A DNA stretch of 64,000 nucleotides from RGIG4097 sp964599875 (GCA_964599875.1 CAZRHE010000008.1:1-64000), one strand, 5' to 3'; positions 32,701 to 37,219 are shown, numbered from the stretch's first letter. Notes: generated from the letters alone by a model not told the origin. Translations and numbers: made by a program.

Positions 32701-35700
32701 GAGAGAGTATATAATTAATATCCGCTATATTATCCGCGTTGAATCTCAACTTCGCGGAGATACGGAATCCGAGGGGTTGAGATACGTCGTACGGGATATC
32801 GAACGCGAGCATGAGTCTTTCGAGAAGTCCCGACACGCTTTCGTTGACGGAGCCTTCGGAAAGGAACATGGAAATCCAGTCGCCGACGGGCCAGTTATCC
32901 GCGTTGCTGAACGCGTCGAGGTGAATGGTGCCCGTGAGTTCGAGGAATACTTGGTCGATGCTGATGGTCATATCACCGTTTTCATCTTTGCCGAGGAGGC
33001 TGATGAGGGTGTATGCGTCGTCCCCGGAAGTCGTAAGACCCGCAAGAGGATCTTCCGCGTTCGCACCGAAAGGTTCAACCGCTTTTACGGTCTTGCTGAT
33101 TGCGAGTTCGGGGTGTTTGAGAGAAAGGCTCAAACTGCCGGTTACGTTGTTGTTGGAATCTTTGATTGCGCCTTCGATGGAAAGAAGGTTATCGCTTGCG
33201 AGTTTGCTCCACGCAAGTTCGAGTGCGACGTCCATCATAGGCACGTTGATGCCGACGGTGCTCCAAAGGAGTTCCGCAAGACCTTGCAAGAGGTCGACGC
33301 GGAGTGCGCCGTCCGAAATCTTGAGTGCGATAAGAAGCGCTATATCGAACTTGGAAGAATCGTAAACCATATCTTCCGCCGCAGATTGTGCCGCAGAATC
33401 GTCGTCGCCGCCTGCGATGAGATCCATGATAAGTCCGAACAAGTCGATATCGACCGCGACTTTTTCAATGCCGAAGTTCTTCGCGTCGAGATATACTTTG
33501 CCGCCCACGTAGTAGACGCCGAGGATAAGTCTGTCTTCTTCGTTCTTATACGCACCGTTCTTGACGAGTTCGATAAGGATTTGAGATTCGTTGCCTTCGG
33601 TGGAAATCTCTTTCGCGCCGAGCAAGTAATCCATGAGAGGTTTAAGGTCGAGGGACGCTTGGATATTGAGGGTGTAATCCATCAAAATCTGCTCTTCGAA
33701 CACGACGTTGCCGCCGTTGCCGAGAGGAGTGCTACCCGCGTTCATCGTGGATTGAAGTCCGAGTTCAAGACCGAGATACACGTTGGGAGTTTCGAACAAA
33801 TTGACCCACAAATCGTCGTATTCGGAGGGAGGAGTAAGTCTGGACGCCGTGTCGGGAACTTCGTTGAATCCGAGGGTAAGTTCACCGAGCGACAAGGACA
33901 ATTCGACGTCGTTGCCTACGCCGAGATACAAGAGGAGTTCGAGTTCGGAGAGGTTCAAACCATCCGCAAGGGTGATACGAACGCCGCCGTAAGTGCTTTC
34001 GTCGATAAGGTTGCTGGAGATATTCGTTCCGACGAGTTTATAATACTTGTCGCCTGCGGAAAGTTGCGCGCCGTTGAATACGCTCACTACCCCGTTTTCG
34101 TCCGCAACGTACACGGTTTCACCGAAGTTGCCGTTGTTGTACGCGGCGATTTCATCGGAATCGAGTTCCACGAAGTTTTCGAGGTCGGTGGTGACGCCGA
34201 GGAGTTCGAACACTTTCGCGATGAGGTTGTTGACGAGTGCGACTTCGAGATAGTTGTCGCCGAGGGTTACGCCGGTGATAAGTCCCGCGATGACGGAGAT
34301 GATTTGACTGGTATCTCCGCTCTCTTCGGAACCTTCGGTCTCGTCGGACGCAAGTGCTTCGGAATCTCCGTCGCCGCCCGAAATGAGTCCGATAATGGTG
34401 TCTGCGGGTATTGCGATATTAAGTCCGCCGAGAACGTCCTCTCTGGTGTGGAGATAAATCGTGCCGCCCGAGAGCCATATATCTATTCCGTTTTCACTCT
34501 TGCCCGTGTCGCCGAGCCCGATATGGAAATCGGATTTGAGGATTCCGAGAATATCGAATTCGCCGTTTTCGTCGAGCAAGTCCGCCATATTGAGCCCGAT
34601 ATTCGCTTCGATGACGAGTTTGCTGGTTTCGTCGAAGGTCTTTGCAAACGCAACGAACGCTTGAACGAGCACGTTGCTTCCGCTTGCCACTTCGAGATTG
34701 CCGAGTTCGCCTTCGAGCGCATAGAGGTTAATAGTCGTGGTCAAGGACACGTAAACGGTGTCGAGTGCCGCGAGAAGTGCGTCTACAAGTGCGCCGCCGA
34801 CGTCGTCCGTGCCGGATATGATTTCGCTGATATCGAAGTTGATATAGTCGGATTTAGACGCGCTGATTGCGCTCAATTTCGCGTCGTACGCCGCTCTGTT
34901 GGAGATGGAGCCGAACTTGAGGTCAAGACCGACTTTGACGCCGACTACGGTTTCGTTGTTCGTGCCGAGGCCGAGGGTTATGTCGAGATTCTTGTTATCC
35001 GCAAAGCCTTCGTTGAAATATTCGACCTTCGCAACGGTTACGGGGACTTTTCCTCCGTTGTAATTGCCGTTATCATCCTTGAAAATCATCGTCCAGAGAT
35101 AGTCGAGGATTGCTTGGGTGATTTCGACGTTGATATTGGTGATATTGAATATCGTGCCGTTCTTTACGAGAGTGGTGTTGTCGATGATTGCGCCGACAAG
35201 TCCCAAAACATCGGTGATGTCGCCGTCGTCCGCCGCGGAAGGTGCGGTCGTGAACATGATTTCACCGCTTGCGAGTTTGTCGCGGACTTCGTACATTGCC
35301 GCCGCAAATTCGGGGTCCGCCATCGCTTCGCTGACGGATTCGTCCGAAGTCGAATTGAACAGACTGCTTATAAGACCGCTGAGAAGTTCGTTGAGATTGA
35401 TATTCGGAACGACGATTTTGCCTGCGCCGAGCAAACCGTTGAGGTCGACGTACAACGCCTCGTCGCTGCCGATATAGTACGCGCCCAGGCGGACTTTGTT
35501 GTTTTCGCCGAGCAATTCGATTGCCGCGGAAGTTTCAGCCGCGTCGCGCGTGTTAATGTCCGCTTGAACGTGCAAGTACAGCGGATAATTATTGTTTCCG
35601 TCGAGATTTATCGCAAGGTCCCACAAGGGGCTGTCTTCGTCGATCATGCTCGAAAGAAGACCCGAAAGCAAAGTGCCGAAGGAATCCGAAATTCCGCCGA

Positions 35701-36853
35701 GGGTCATGGTTTTGTCTTTGGTGTTCAGAAGAAGATTAAGAGTAATGTCAAAGTTGAGGAGGGAATATTCCGCCGCTTTGTCGACGTCTATTCCGCGTTC
35801 GAGAAGTCTTGCTTTCGCATCGAGTTCGTTCTTGGTGTAGCCGTTTCTGAGGCCGAATTGCTTGACGCCGAGAGAAATTTCGACTTCGTTTCTGATTTGA
35901 CCGAATTCGTCGTCGACGTTTTCGGTGGAGTCGAAATCGACGTCGATATCAAACGTAACACCCGTCAATTCCTTGTCTTTAATATTGGCGACAAGGTTGA
36001 TTTTGAGGTCGTCGAGAATTCTCAATTTATCGAGGTTAAGTCCGGTCGCCTTGTTGACGAGGTCGAAGATTTTATTGAGGTCGATATCGAGATTAATCCC
36101 GAACGTGCCGAGCATGTCGAGAAGTTGCGCGGGATCGCGAAGCGCGGGAACGAACGTGCCGATATTGAAAGGAATCGTAAGTTGTTGTTCGCCGTTGCCG
36201 AGGTCAACCAAAGTATTCGTATTGCCGATAATCAAACTCATGACCGTCGACATGATGTCGCTACCGAGCAAACCGGAAATCGTAGAACCGAGAGATTCGT
36301 CGCCGAGCGCACCCGTTATCAAATTTATCAACGCATCCGCAACCGCGGTCATGTTGAGGTCGCTCGTCTTGACGACGTAACTGCCCGCCTTGAGTCCGGT
36401 CACGTCGAACACGATGGTTTCGTCGAAATAATAAAAGCCCATCAGGCAGGTCGAAACGTCGCTGTCTTTGGGCTTCTTGTTAAGTTCGATTATAAGTTCG
36501 GAGTCCTTGTCCTCTTCGCCGATAAAGCCGGCAAGTCTGATTTCGAAATCGTTGCCGGTGTTATCCTTGATATAGTTCAAGTCGATGACGAGGTCGAAGT
36601 CGGCAATGGGTCTGATTCCGTTGCCGGCAGCGATAGCCGCATTCATGAACATTTCCAAGGCACTATCACCCGATATCTTTCCCGTCGTCACCTCGGTCAT
36701 TTCACCGGGGTTGTCGTCCGGCGTAACGTCGACGTTGGTACTGTCCGACGGAGTAATTACGGGAGCGTCGTTTCCGCCTTGATTGCACGCAAAGAAACAT
36801 GCCGTCAAGCAAACGACGAGAACCATAAGTAGTGCGATTTTGAGCTTCTTCAT
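10967..36853 (-). CDS. Giant modular surface lipoprotein, ~8,628 aa
   Basis: One open frame of 25.9 kb with no interruption, ending in tandem TGA codons. The start at 36853 (MKKLKIALL) is set by GGAGGAAGATT just upstream. Residues 1-23 are a lipoprotein signal peptide with lipobox LTAC (Cys19) or a second candidate at Cys23; a low-complexity Asp/Thr/Pro stretch follows. Residues ~60-6,250 are a degenerate array of beta-rich modules, each with a segment like LGxYY...LYVDL, then an Ala/Ser/acidic linker, then a helix. Residues ~6,380-8,628 are Ig-like with recurring W-D/N-x-S motifs. There is no LPXTG, SLH or second membrane segment, so anchoring is by the N-terminal lipid and the protein should project outward. 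I recognise no enzyme domain. Codon use looks like that of the neighbours. Function unknown; adhesion, scaffold or lipid-groove roles are possible. Confidence 0.9.
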   Translation of the reverse strand: MKKLKIALLMVLVVCLTACFFACNQGGNDAPVITPSDSTNVDVTPDDNPGEMTEVTTGKISGDSALEMFMNAAIAAGNGIRPIADFDLVIDLNYIKDNTGNDFEIRLAGFIGEEDKDSELIIELNKKPKDSDVSTCLMGFYYFDETIVFDVTGLKAGSYVVKTSDLNMTAVADALINLITGALGDESLGSTISGLLGSDIMSTVMSLIIGNTNTLVDLGNGEQQLTIPFNIGTFVPALRDPAQLLDMLGTFGINLDIDLNKIFDLVNKATGLNLDKLRILDDLKINLVANIKDKELTGVTFDIDVDFDSTENVDDEFGQIRNEVEISLGVKQFGLRNGYTKNELDAKARLLERGIDVDKAAEYSLLNFDITLNLLLNTKDKTMTLGGISDSFGTLLSGLLSSMIDEDSPLWDLAINLDGNNNYPLYLHVQADINTRDAAETSAAIELLGENNKVRLGAYYIGSDEALYVDLNGLLGAGKIVVPNINLNELLSGLISSLFNSTSDESVSEAMADPEFAAAMYEVRDKLASGEIMFTTAPSAADDGDITDVLGLVGAIIDNTTLVKNGTIFNITNINVEITQAILDYLWTMIFKDDNGNYNGGKVPVTVAKVEYFNEGFADNKNLDITLGLGTNNETVVGVKVGLDLKFGSISNRAAYDAKLSAISASKSDYINFDISEIISGTDDVGGALVDALLAALDTVYVSLTTTINLYALEGELGNLEVASGSNVLVQAFVAFAKTFDETSKLVIEANIGLNMADLLDENGEFDILGILKSDFHIGLGDTGKSENGIDIWLSGGTIYLHTREDVLGGLNIAIPADTIIGLISGGDGDSEALASDETEGSEESGDTSQIISVIAGLITGVTLGDNYLEVALVNNLIAKVFELLGVTTDLENFVELDSDEIAAYNNGNFGETVYVADENGVVSVFNGAQLSAGDKYYKLVGTNISSNLIDESTYGGVRITLADGLNLSELELLLYLGVGNDVELSLSLGELTLGFNEVPDTASRLTPPSEYDDLWVNLFETPNVYLGLELGLQSTMNAGSTPLGNGGNVVFEEQILMDYTLNIQASLDLKPLMDYLLGAKEISTEGNESQILIELVKNGAYKNEEDRLILGVYYVGGKVYLDAKNFGIEKVAVDIDLFGLIMDLIAGGDDDSAAQSAAEDMVYDSSKFDIALLIALKISDGALRVDLLQGLAELLWSTVGINVPMMDVALELAWSKLASDNLLSIEGAIKDSNNNVTGSLSLSLKHPELAISKTVKAVEPFGANAEDPLAGLTTSGDDAYTLISLLGKDENGDMTISIDQVFLELTGTIHLDAFSNADNWPVGDWISMFLSEGSVNESVSGLLERLMLAFDIPYDVSQPLGFRISAKLRFNADNIADINYILSHSDISIEIFDGEYDENAIANGATKRSLAITLLCEDPSQPTGVATGTLYIDSEIDLLKDVHIAIADLNLGALIGGSSDESGADSEALASADETAEEEEDSIIDTIVGLVGGLIGGLNASSESITVYLASTLIATVIELISPDMAYRELTAEELGTYTGERYEKINGKYYLSTTGEYKPEVTYKEAAVDFDGVRYAYVDGQYVEREDGAYFKNVEYKKLTGEERGTYTGTRFEKKVADDESTSYVESMTGNYGSSGLSTDFISLNTDNSYLRLGFNPYKLDLMVGIDPFAVGLTLSGIKIGFSDANTVENKYYPIEPDNYVGKDNFDTIAVELALELKLELLDTQDRTNKELPVNDLVSAFIADFLLSAGIEIEKDIVLDAELYLGANLNLENSSETEIVLEIRNLVKNENILGVYLYDGVIMIDMGILSDEDVLIEDTLLIDKLVEAIKGLLGEENGDESEAMSAEERKVSAEEALEIVLGIASEHISLVVSQKVILTIIALVVDLVSEEGTTGDIGESLDRLPDLGLELGLDIDFENVELALDLESTLLNLGVYVKQPCITAGKAFDSVGERIQNALYQYQVAANYVALTAEEMTEGNEAYLDPAHAYIYKDGAYAINAEGTYVEGTTYYRYTGEEGIGRFNKYRENKIVSFSLELVLEYSLNPTFTLVGSEVAGLYPDDERYSKRTSDGRYVQDPNGLYIKDPIDLNDLIDAILSIDAIKNAISGMEAGTVKDIITALIERLGLNIYLNDPLDDDIVLKIFGAIDLEKLGFDSILDADFDNFNFDLDTILSALQVGVQLVMNQGEKNEAKISIYLIDGDLYVDLGDLGGPRLTVGLDYIIGLIGGTSESAALAAEDGELGIIDYINMVVKRIVFRCSAIYRNGEYWYNNWDRLDILFNSTFITGLVGALTGQDLDLDMLNLDEVESGVFLTWKDADLDDKLSLGIRLNTISGVNIAVKLGLGFDITLADRDYVTPLSELEKADFVDITDYVENIMGMINGTPSSEQSGTQSIYLGLNLSLYFDSNDIESLELGGLLENYIRDMVLTAKTGSTFHDGLAIRVGLKLDLNALDLASLIGGNMNAFLENSDLNTLEVALEILETDDDGNVLTDGNGNYLAKGGIYLYNGNLYLNGVEIFDVADVYSYVPNFVDLLAGLIGGDDSTNAAGQGDALAAAEEDIDTADVDSAATDYDVERNAIISLIHSDVATQIVITKSVISLLVSALLPDLGSFEEVFDKLEVSLGMETGKYTYTDFAADTVAAIKELNDGDAYYVESATENEAGRYYLESINLGGNAENNRNYYIFAETDEEIPAGATRYDVTFAKADETTSADDWKRAYYRRDTYIADGANADCFILILPTDERYAYYDEIVWKENKESGRYATVATANGDEHFDTERYTLYVREGVNYEQADTVEIAKNGYDQNETYYIFAGGYVAVDTFMDRYFGYVQEKEGTYFRQPDYYTQFKQFAIGLNITANAIDIGLKLNGLDLGFGASDALIPSYILNETSRDGKDYVALSPFYESSVSLNLSVELELGITEGEIDFGMIFEKLLGNLEGVKIDIPSTAKGYSSAHFRLDAGVMLDFSQILNSEIKVELINISETGAENLWLGAYYVQNVFYIDVPFLNLPKLSITSSVVAGFIEKYLGEIFNGSYSDNVLPDSDASSDALAAGEVGADDIDVLLLLNRRALSINIANKFLRTIIEMLVDGLDLADYIPDDLIFGADVDLDINDGVNVEIGATVSIQGDRYVQLADGEVPAVKDEEEGIEGDYVFTQNNNGNYYRLDDGSFRELAPNDSVSEERRYERKDYTAAREDGTIVYRRQAGYPANGNGYDAELSLLVGVRNVSLEFTTEHEYTLSAEELSEYQEITELDRITLTEVIDITTSFKKDADIDLSAVLEMLFPDADPDKLKAEISAISDMNGDLDRKMELIINVEIKFAALVNYFRQYEVNINVGDLDEDLSIIDLFNIIKNAFTSKELSIGDLLSFINASVILNSTAMDKQDHDSSIAKSETRTLLGIYMISGEFEKLTANEINPAKDDYVAPEDRYSHYFESKNGDYYYDSADGEYKLVTVTTDLMLYGNKRYSYDSTYFYQNDNGTYKRVKGGLYVDLSYFSIPSVYINSYSLRDIASNLLPGVFGGANESDEALASDETTTAASAAELPLLGDDIAAYVTAFVWGLRITSTYIRAIVQADYINALLELLLGEDGLHFDYNFTKQPYLQINTDRSTYLYKDYAGTDADERRQSDFRFAYEIDDIGGTYYAVESNGKTTYYLRTEMASRLSEEEVANYEAGVAAGTKHYYTLSTYEAYIKIVNSGSDYYQLLTKATPFEKENAERDGATGDYRYFERQEATSATNVYYHVGDGQYERVTPDSPVDKYYEFTQIAYDDMLVSVKEEGVRKPLVSLMLYLWEYEVGLNIGFPEFGAREQEYITPDQYEAQYGEAAPAGAKYFKIDDYLYTFVGDMNSSDKWIEGTPNGTTDHDIDIYDNYTDNVRYMYYHGEYYPIVAENLYVYAEGRYVAVKDFFTTVDFEAGQMIDFTSGNEFGRAAAEYNFYLQIKLQDLGYYPRIKLTADTLYKQEKYRDVYVRNTAENREKYGLGELTDDELYVRATGKNIIEKASNAYVTTQNDGTGDYVWDYSNNQFVKASGAAANLANMPRYTAEQIEYYVYDEWNRTYVKLAEYLASNYDSDDWTNDFDATRAEVVAMSLYDGGNEINYVDTDDMFYISLTIRGGIYVTGYYDYVSVSDYLDLLNATGASYTLADINNPSSSVYVKPEDRYTMYQGGYKQLADGADLQENDYVLYSTGVETNVAEVLGGLLGDLDGIALQVLEDFSGEVLFEIKIGLSFRMDFVPEFKMNVFDLDLAIDVWRRENDAANGADGTLTHMLGLYYNRDEDTGLAGLNVDLEWLLGEGAKLAIDLSDYSVEELLASLLDGSLSFGESESDALAADEGRAQGRVASKYADPTLAGLYVNLYTRTLALKVTKGFVSLLLGMLGVDIDEDILPNFTVGVDLKLSPYSIGIDLALFDKDGEKGVLDMLVKLQLFNGTEDSSVIDFGTIEDFNKRNNTYQNSYDTDPDTADNYHFYYANFTRDDKTPYEDAYVKVGNAKSENGIDVVKVDDKYYVKATTVYANEAAFNNAVAMGVWVYKRCETKFVRVLDEKLYDEDGNVWDSTVKGDLYKYVGTEPAGQFADIKDLVLVNGADVEEGGVYYKPVSDFTNYSKIMSLNLGDLLGGADLDIESLLGDLESAEIDLSLDLSLKLNDIINWTEQMTKFISTDLYDYFEFILSSMKWRNSDFESTIGAGIDIKARLNIKNLVDYIVNGGELFDALNGLEAYIRIEYDTNFHGADASGEFNTAVAELWAQIVDGKINLYLNLEDMNDIVGMGDFFGKLKLEGLDVSGLLGADSSAYEAAGAKASADEEANMGLVGDLLGADVWNIIGMLLGQILVANDIVAVGLNESLIGDLVGMLVADLADVTEYLPRLVQTSDINTSGLVIDLGGGAPSILVNLGFVAGMESWVTLDVLRDEHAVNADNLPKYNKNADGTYTKAANGNYVLLQTEEYVLANYAYASASTPVHDDYTEGEWISSWTGDRYNFDGFDADGNFKFTKVFDYATQKNVFAKNAYGLGKFMVITNSDGAYAKLSANDAIVKDSAGTEYVLISTYNRLGATAFTATANNTYDVKTAGDYIAIGDLGLQIKLHGLGLWANQDTMQVGADKVQYNADGSYTYLDEDGMAITDYADIKKSSMNLSIGIDLSYYGGATLADGTKNVVELGELLDLILGLINPESDLAGSDFNINITNDLGSRDYPSARINLSAFIDFTDFGAMQVMLEILQYDENGYLNTDPILAVYLYNDSVYIDASHLLGSTAKLSLSGLGLTELIEGALGGLFGDDTAESGSEAMAANAQTAGGMDLHDYAYLEALIHPQYFSIGLSFAVINAVANKIYERQGKELGDLIPNLGDILIESYGYVPNTYAVMSANDRQLFAEGKFSGTVYVKNGDTYTVFNGTKLEDGKTYYHSDSRDFVMSLSAKFTEGFYASLDIVELGLDRHKVKGYSVDNLFEEYVSSAEDAKRYNKISGAYVEITESDYDGQRYAKRADGTYVTAENGAYKYVEEHFEEALNGKYYIPYAEAYNVETGEIGLSTVSLSTTISLTITSAGLMKEDAGYENSFVAWVIDLLGGLFEGTGMFGTFQKAEAGYDGQKYSYVDGEYKADDNGEFKFVVADIELNFPKRPITIDIALTADINLGAILTYGISGILYSDIALDITIGELMSEKFLSVYYLGSSRLKNTGSIYELTTEMVGTAINDALYIDASGLGLGKIKFQGFAGILGAKQKYAENYVTNYAKSANEALSTEAESSASASNKLALNVDIEEGRIALNIDTNFINSVIGLLGLDLSSLGISLDEMPLQSASVELLYDFLTGLEKLGVTAILDSVGTMLALEIKDLSIEIGNNKINVADKIGEVSYGYAGITYSTTAGLSSLINNIFDNLNPALRIDIDKKVWTADTGFSNNTIFNGDGTKLMSYFTTTHAELDLSREIKTWGSGNDPYKLYLYIDVDHPKKNAGSGTNLIAGATLQNNLSIIIKDVDLSSDFLNGIINDTVGGIAVAGSVSDDNPYGAFASFTSHEDGDNGTYAYPASEAASSGEINYADYSYSADLTGLIQKLEVNLFNSNGYIPYYSGMTDLNPSASDDTRYISIKITFGKDAFNELMVMINVLVLTLFQDVIDANKHEAYYFADINKLGLNHDRGQSMDNYNIGGNGQNMLIELFKQLEAIGKENISAHEKTVKRVALIEPYARSIPVYLYQWLIKDIIPDLGVDNINTLAGLAMALDTLENIGHLIATILPLPFVNEFASDPTANIYIDLAPKNADYNLGNDVTMFRGIQAIELYVNADKVGAGSTVRTYNRNTDGVKTGQVYGQTSTGTNTMTDALGNVSGDNVLGGWDWTVLRITPLSNSKSSTKTGMLGFLEGETATVMDGEVEAPTEIIITDPATREGTAGNHNIILNETYLENKNIFPQKADVTWTLNGTTSTAGVTDTGDKDYLGGTFITWDASSVDFTAATLESDGRYLAGYVYGYALNVVLYAIPVYVTSGYALTDVKGYVKNSDGSFSNKALSIDMTDSKKKQNVDLPDLARLSFVNGNLTFGVPLTDKNGDMLYAISYSGNNRVTLGNNSAGEAITNSDGNNYKLIPAYLAGVDYEVASTADINEYNSATGVFPLFTKDGDRYVKVSGNASTDGKVTYYKVKTETVSSGDTQTTYVKLNYNNLPKGKAFPAGWITWDTSDFTYNWSSGTIDVGFTYQWGYSNEIEDTVSVTLAGNEISSLTAFTRDNGHTTKTLTTLDAFSLDSFLNEGNGYSIAEYVKGFTKVNGKYTAGSSSSSFKDFSVKWDLSALEARLKEIAVTDENGNITGYDYYKGIDVTVTAYVGGNEFKYVTGYDDEGNANYGFVGSGSTSDKFASAGYIAQAVPVRIAITGREFEGLEKELTFDVYANDEIDNTVFGNAFKVKFKGVDKAVNVQLDGNLLSLDVPYYKDGDNYVKATDLVHTAYSYKGYDGKDLYGKFTLGNSVSGTQTVYVKINMTSMTAIQTAVKVAREDVFNPEWYNEDAYTALNVRFSEKNTVDKTMYPDWSTIKYYANSTYTKAVDNIFDGGTYYATVEAECRDANGDPIGNYVDENGKSVAQTIRLKLSVPVKKISEVKFFYDESIQNGKDIYGSGLINTMSESALKDISKYVADGYAAQTIVPAADGNGTVEYNVMPYAYVTDPSAYFKVGAWGDYRNGTAVKITYTVGGESFSEIAFVNEWDVSALAFTAQGGKRNVTLKVGNQKQTVTLNVPTTAVNKIDLDLNNANGGTLRFVGGQVSASDIKFQNGEMISHSFEYNVKDAWRLPIYATLGNALGINSVSAVGAITWADYSAPGELDSDFVTDAEGNKVYRTDENGTYVYREFTLYNVDGFAYPTNGTFRTKIYLVGDNRPVADLKANVSKCTITNFNKDETHYYSPFGNWDLAGKYNTATVTFKDNTPAMEVPVVWNSYAKPTDAEIAAGSFVRTAYIGSDLGEINVTFVVYTNYRLEVGEIENLVTDGYVLTADKFYEGLPTKAVAVVGTEGTNRYDVSLNWKVTYDKNGNITSGLNEDGTVNVEIRLHDEKIADVAVKLAVEGDSITSVMLNGSLLDPFNVYTTLFASGDEITIETASGGTATVIGTYELPADYYTNTAAYFGKTIDLEVTLTYPGGSEKQTISVEILDRTIKKITNPAYRSIILDPFFNDTFREGGLNLPLTVKATLKDGTVYDFVPEWPDDSIITSKGYFNANNKVKFTFYYESADGEYGIADITDDGIDNPRYVKIADIEGGYSGSRYSMGASQYVTVPLTVLTRAAEEANFVFDGFEKQSENLKYSYSSYAITYGSKDANLGNVIDVVYDSDTNLPEEVVFYNAYSFGNPSLPKYLDVKFNGAGEVRRYYLETEGFEQFFGKVDVTENTTHKVKLHVYPTEAKEFEIFLNGKSALEVKVTIKKTDVTRFNSDVASSKLSTDNLNYTGFEVYTKDTDAKSAYNTANYSNTVTFYPDGKFITVDEWNANGYENVKWLGDSSKYIYKVLGNGTVAANGEVALKDGARVGTPYYYHYNAKGRTYTVLSDDDFIDSASTYVFVFTVRQTLNAEWVTKDTTVSVNGGTSYVEAVLSSPVTITAGVVNNANATVRVPIEVNSAIVNSVSIADSDFVAGADKSHMSKNGDTYVFTFDPYTTPDVFEQIFEANNEGRYALKDGKYVELSDKERVEYSGTLYAPIGYKYFPNSMTIVTENGTRVNKEVTWNFGASKVTYEGGTFLIRATVKGDGVKDQVVVANLVVNPRTVTGLASGNDDLTKNTGFYGASNQTYINPYEYLSKDVVLPDTLNVNVTKGNGSTDTEVKTFGNSDGYTLAWNFSKFNPTYEGGMIYLIAVLTGPDGTAQEFEIPFLVQRMYAKSITTVFKLDEERVANGTITSARYSSAPYTATVSNHTASAYTIDAGNTASYAIPQAYKVTFDISNPVVTNGKVTGWTTTTEGTKWDSHKTGSTHDTKIFTYVMLSMPGGFSLTADILKNGMSDAKNATIQLGNGERITIPFTVTGKDVSGQTPSYSGNKLNTKVGGVPVVWYGVAVSYGIGGTPLSHHSVMLASDTGEYVLSAPSGRKVVYYLYACVGASVDSVSRVGDTTVATANSGSTGLTVNGETIYAVSAGQEIPVGQAVKGLYTITING
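18100..36700 (-). repeat. Tandem module array of the giant protein (13 linkers)
   Basis: Thirteen Ala/Ser/Asp/Glu-rich linkers such as SEALASDE, SDALAADE, SEAMSAEE and DEALASDE mark the array. Their approximate centres are 35320, 34350, 33390, 32445, 31320, 30150, 29190, 27715, 26255, 23855, 22455, 20995 and 19625. Spacing is ~315-390 residues for the first six intervals and ~460-490 for most later ones, with one of ~800. Each linker follows a short helix ending in Gly-Gly-Asp or similar and precedes a hydrophobic helix and several amphipathic beta strands. The longer units carry extra Tyr/Gly hairpins. Sequence identity between units is low, so the array is old. Confidence 0.7.
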
Positions 36854-36914
36854 AATCTTCCTCCAGGCTACGCGTACGTAATGCGCACGCAAGCATAGAA
36901 TAATATACATTAAG

Positions 36915-36943
36915 ATTGTAATGTGTTACGAGGTAAATGTCAA
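36915..36943 (-). promoter_or_regulatory. Sigma-A promoter for the giant gene
   Basis: On the minus strand TTGACA (36938-36943), exactly 17 bases, TACAAT (36915-36920). The predicted 5' untranslated region is about 55 bases and ends in GGAGGAAGATT before the ATG. Confidence 0.9.
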
Positions 36944-36953
36944 TAGTATTTTG

Positions 36954-37160
36954 AAAAAATCGACGGCTGTAAAATTTTGTCAGCGCGATTCCGATTTCAA
37001 AAATTAGCAACTTTGTTGCTAAAATTTAAGGCGCACCGCAGTATATTGGGGTGTCGGGACGACCCTGAACACAATATAAACCGCCCGCGAAAAATCGATT
37101 TTCTAAAAAAATTTTTTGTTTTGGCGGCGAAAATTTTCGGTTTTTATCGAAGAAAAAAAG
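36954..37160. other. Intergenic region upstream of the giant gene
   Basis: There is no gene here. It contains the hairpin 37004-37022 (TTAGCAAC/GTTGCTAA), followed on the minus strand by TTTTTG, which looks like a second terminator for the 37220 gene. It also contains a longer imperfect inverted repeat around 37040-37080 (TATATTG...CAATATA with GGGT...ACCC inside). The remainder is A/T-rich without recognisable features. Confidence 0.5.
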
Positions 37161-37200
37161 AAAAACGACGCCGCTCTCAAAAGGGAGAGGGCGCCGCGTC
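37161..37200 (-). terminator. Terminator after the mutarotase-like gene
   Basis: GC-rich arms at 37167-37178 and 37185-37200 pair with small bulges. On the minus strand they are followed by GTTTTTCTTTTTTT. Confidence 0.75.
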
Positions 37201-37219
37201 ACACTGTCTATCGCTTTAC

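Noticed and set aside
18100..36700. The module array as a CRISPR array or DNA-level tandem repeat.
   Set aside because: The repetition is at protein level, with low nucleotide identity and units of ~1 kb or more; there are no short identical direct repeats with spacers and no cas genes.
11006..36832. Very long plus-strand frames opposite the giant gene (up to ~2,790 codons).
   Set aside because: They lack promoters and ribosome-binding sites, their products are composition-biased (Val/Asp/Arg/Glu-rich without domains), and they mirror the codon pattern of the minus-strand gene, which has a signal peptide, promoter and module structure.
10967..36853. The giant gene as a nonribosomal peptide or polyketide synthase, or as an RHS/contact-inhibition toxin.
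   Set aside because: No adenylation, ketosynthase or carrier motifs, no YD/RHS repeats and no toxin-like C-terminus with an immunity gene are visible.
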